From positions 1 through 43,164 of the forward strand of contig JALEJI010000026.1 of the NCBI GenBank assembly GCA_022769825.1: a DNA stretch of 43,164 nucleotides, read 5' to 3'. A program made the position numbers and the translations under genes. The stretch is from Prevotella sp. GTDB lineage: Bacteria > Bacteroidota > Bacteroidia > Bacteroidales > Bacteroidaceae. This document shows positions 41,806 to 43,164 of the stretch, one piece after another. The notes under the pieces were generated by a model, which was not told the DNA's origin, searched no databases, and saw only the letters and a program-made list of their open reading frames with translations. How positions within the stretch are numbered: the stretch's first letter is position 1; every line of letters begins with the position of its first letter.

Positions 41806-43164
41806 TTACTTTATTTTAATGACTTTGACAATACATTTATCAATATTGTTATAAGCTGCTACAACATACATACCAGAAGGTAAGCCTGCCAAACTTATTG
41901 AATTTTTTCCTGTCACATTTTCTAAAGAGTTTATCAATGCGCCTGCAACATTTGCAACTGCAATATTGTAATGAACACCATCTTCGATGTCAATATACAC
42001 AACGTCTTTAGTAATAGTTGGATAGACCTTGACCTTGTTTGCTTTTATGTTTTCTATTCCAGAAGCATCAGATACAGTATAGAAGAATGATACTACTTCA
42101 CTTTCATATAAATCTTCAGCATAAGCAATGGCTCTAATTTGAGTATTTTCATTGATGATTATAGGAGTTCCATCATACAACTTCCTCGCAGCAGAATTTT
42201 CACAAGGACAACTGCCATCAAGTGTGTAATAGATGATTGCATTTTCTGTACCACATGACAATGAAACAGATGTACCCTTGCTTACATCACTTCCCGACTC
42301 GATTGATGCCATAGGATTATCCGTCATCTGTAATCTGTCATCAATAACGTTTACTTCTGTCTTGCCAATTATATCAAAACCTTCAATTGAGTACTCCAAT
42401 GTAGCAGAACCAGGCAACTCACCTTTTACGGTGAAATAGGCATTGCCATCACTATCGATAATAACATGCTCATCAGACAAAGAAACAATCAAAGGTGAGT
42501 TCGTTTTTATGTTCAAAGTTTTTCCTTTAGCAAAATTTGCAGGTTGAATATGAACATATATATCACGTTCACTTTCTGTAGTCATGTTAGCAACGGAATC
42601 GACATCTATTATTTCAAGTTTCTGCTCAATCGGAAATTCTTGACAGAATGTTTCTTGCATGGTCACATTAGCATAACTTTTCACTTTATTACTTACAGTC
42701 AGCATAATGTTATCCCCATTAAAACGTTCTGTAGGAACGAAACGAACTTTTGAAGCATACGAGTTTCCATTTGAATTATTCTCAACATTAAGTAGTTCGG
42801 TTGCTCCTTCAATTGTCTTTCCATTGACAGAAACAAGAATGTTGGCGGTTGTGAGGGTGCTTGGAAGCATATATTTACTAAACTCAATCTCAACACCATC
42901 ATTGTAAGCATGAACAGTTCTTACCTCTGGTTGGCTATTCTGTTTCATGCCAATGTTTACATCAAGTTGGGGTGGAGGAACTGGCAACCACTCACTGTAA
43001 GCGGTTTCATATCCTTCTTTCTCAAATTTCACTTGCCATAATCCTTGTGGTACATCCCATGCATACATACCATCCTTGTCTGTGAACAATGGATTTTCTT
43101 GTGCATACTCTGACGCATCCCAAAGTACTACTTTGTCATGGAGTTCACCATACATATCTTCCGT
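41806..43164 (-). CDS. C-terminal part of a large secreted protein with chitobiase-like and T9SS domains (partial)
   Basis: The frame is open to the window edge, so the start is missing; at least 452 residues are here. In order: a carboxypeptidase-regulatory-like module (ENPLFTDKDGMYAWDVPQGL), an Ig-like domain with 'IEFSKYMLPSTL' (about 75-175), further beta domains, a chitobiase/hexosaminidase C-terminal-type domain (NAIIYYTLDGSCP, about 295-365), and a type IX secretion sorting domain (VKVYPTITKDVVYIDIEDG to GLPSGMYVVAAYNN). It should be exported and anchored by T9SS. The enzyme or adhesin part lies outside the window. The gene is clearly more AT-rich than the Sus loci. Confidence 0.8.
   Translation of the reverse strand, partial: TEDMYGELHDKVVLWDASEYAQENPLFTDKDGMYAWDVPQGLWQVKFEKEGYETAYSEWLPVPPPQLDVNIGMKQNSQPEVRTVHAYNDGVEIEFSKYMLPSTLTTANILVSVNGKTIEGATELLNVENNSNGNSYASKVRFVPTERFNGDNIMLTVSNKVKSYANVTMQETFCQEFPIEQKLEIIDVDSVANMTTESERDIYVHIQPANFAKGKTLNIKTNSPLIVSLSDEHVIIDSDGNAYFTVKGELPGSATLEYSIEGFDIIGKTEVNVIDDRLQMTDNPMASIESGSDVSKGTSVSLSCGTENAIIYYTLDGSCPCENSAARKLYDGTPIIINENTQIRAIAYAEDLYESEVVSFFYTVSDASGIENIKANKVKVYPTITKDVVYIDIEDGVHYNIAVANVAGALINSLENVTGKNSISLAGLPSGMYVVAAYNNIDKCIVKVIKIK

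Overview
The window looks like a Bacteroidales chromosome, most likely Prevotellaceae. It carries three SusC/SusD pairs, many secreted lipoproteins with Bacteroidetes-type leaders, two proteins with C-termini of type IX secretion (T9SS) sorting style, and promoters with the Bacteroidetes -7 element TAnnTTTG. Most of the window is moderately GC-rich. The left edge (1-960) and the right part (about 40.8-43.2 kb) are more AT-rich and hold gene fragments. No rRNA, tRNA or CRISPR array was seen.

Layout. 1-960: terminator and unrecognised gene debris. 965-13996 (minus): a protein/peptide-type Sus locus, in transcription order subtilisin-like protease, S9 dipeptidyl peptidase, SusC, SusD, a 65-aa lipoprotein and a 413-aa lipoprotein, followed by a second kind of outer-membrane beta-barrel receptor. 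Both peptidase genes carry a frame break at a simple sequence repeat (G7 and (GC)4). 14150-21568 (minus): BACON-type lipoprotein, SusC, SusD, calcineurin-like phosphoesterase, terminator. 22004-27653 (minus): SusC, SusD, papain/C39-like cysteine peptidase lipoprotein, terminator. No glycoside hydrolase lies in any of the three loci, so peptides and phosphorylated compounds are the more likely substrates.

28.0-34.2 kb: an FMN-binding/4Fe-4S membrane protein (plus), a 22-bp repeat array, a secreted endonuclease I, a low-molecular-weight tyrosine phosphatase, an orphan antitoxin with the tail of a deleted toxin, an OmpR/PhoB-type response regulator and a proline iminopeptidase. 34.2-40.6 kb: a PiT phosphate transporter with a PhoU-like tail, an AAA/DUF4143 ATPase, a sensor histidine kinase and greA. 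40.6-43.2 kb: a 32-bp-periodic repeat array in front of a decayed second ATPase gene, two small ORFs, and the C-terminal part of a large secreted protein running off the right edge.

The strongest regulatory signal is a pair of Pho-box-like arrays: four TTACA-type repeats at exact 11-bp steps, each placed 11 bp upstream of a -7 box. One precedes the phosphate transporter and the other the response regulator. This suggests that the regulator, perhaps with the kinase 5 kb away, is a PhoB/PhoR pair controlling phosphate uptake and itself.
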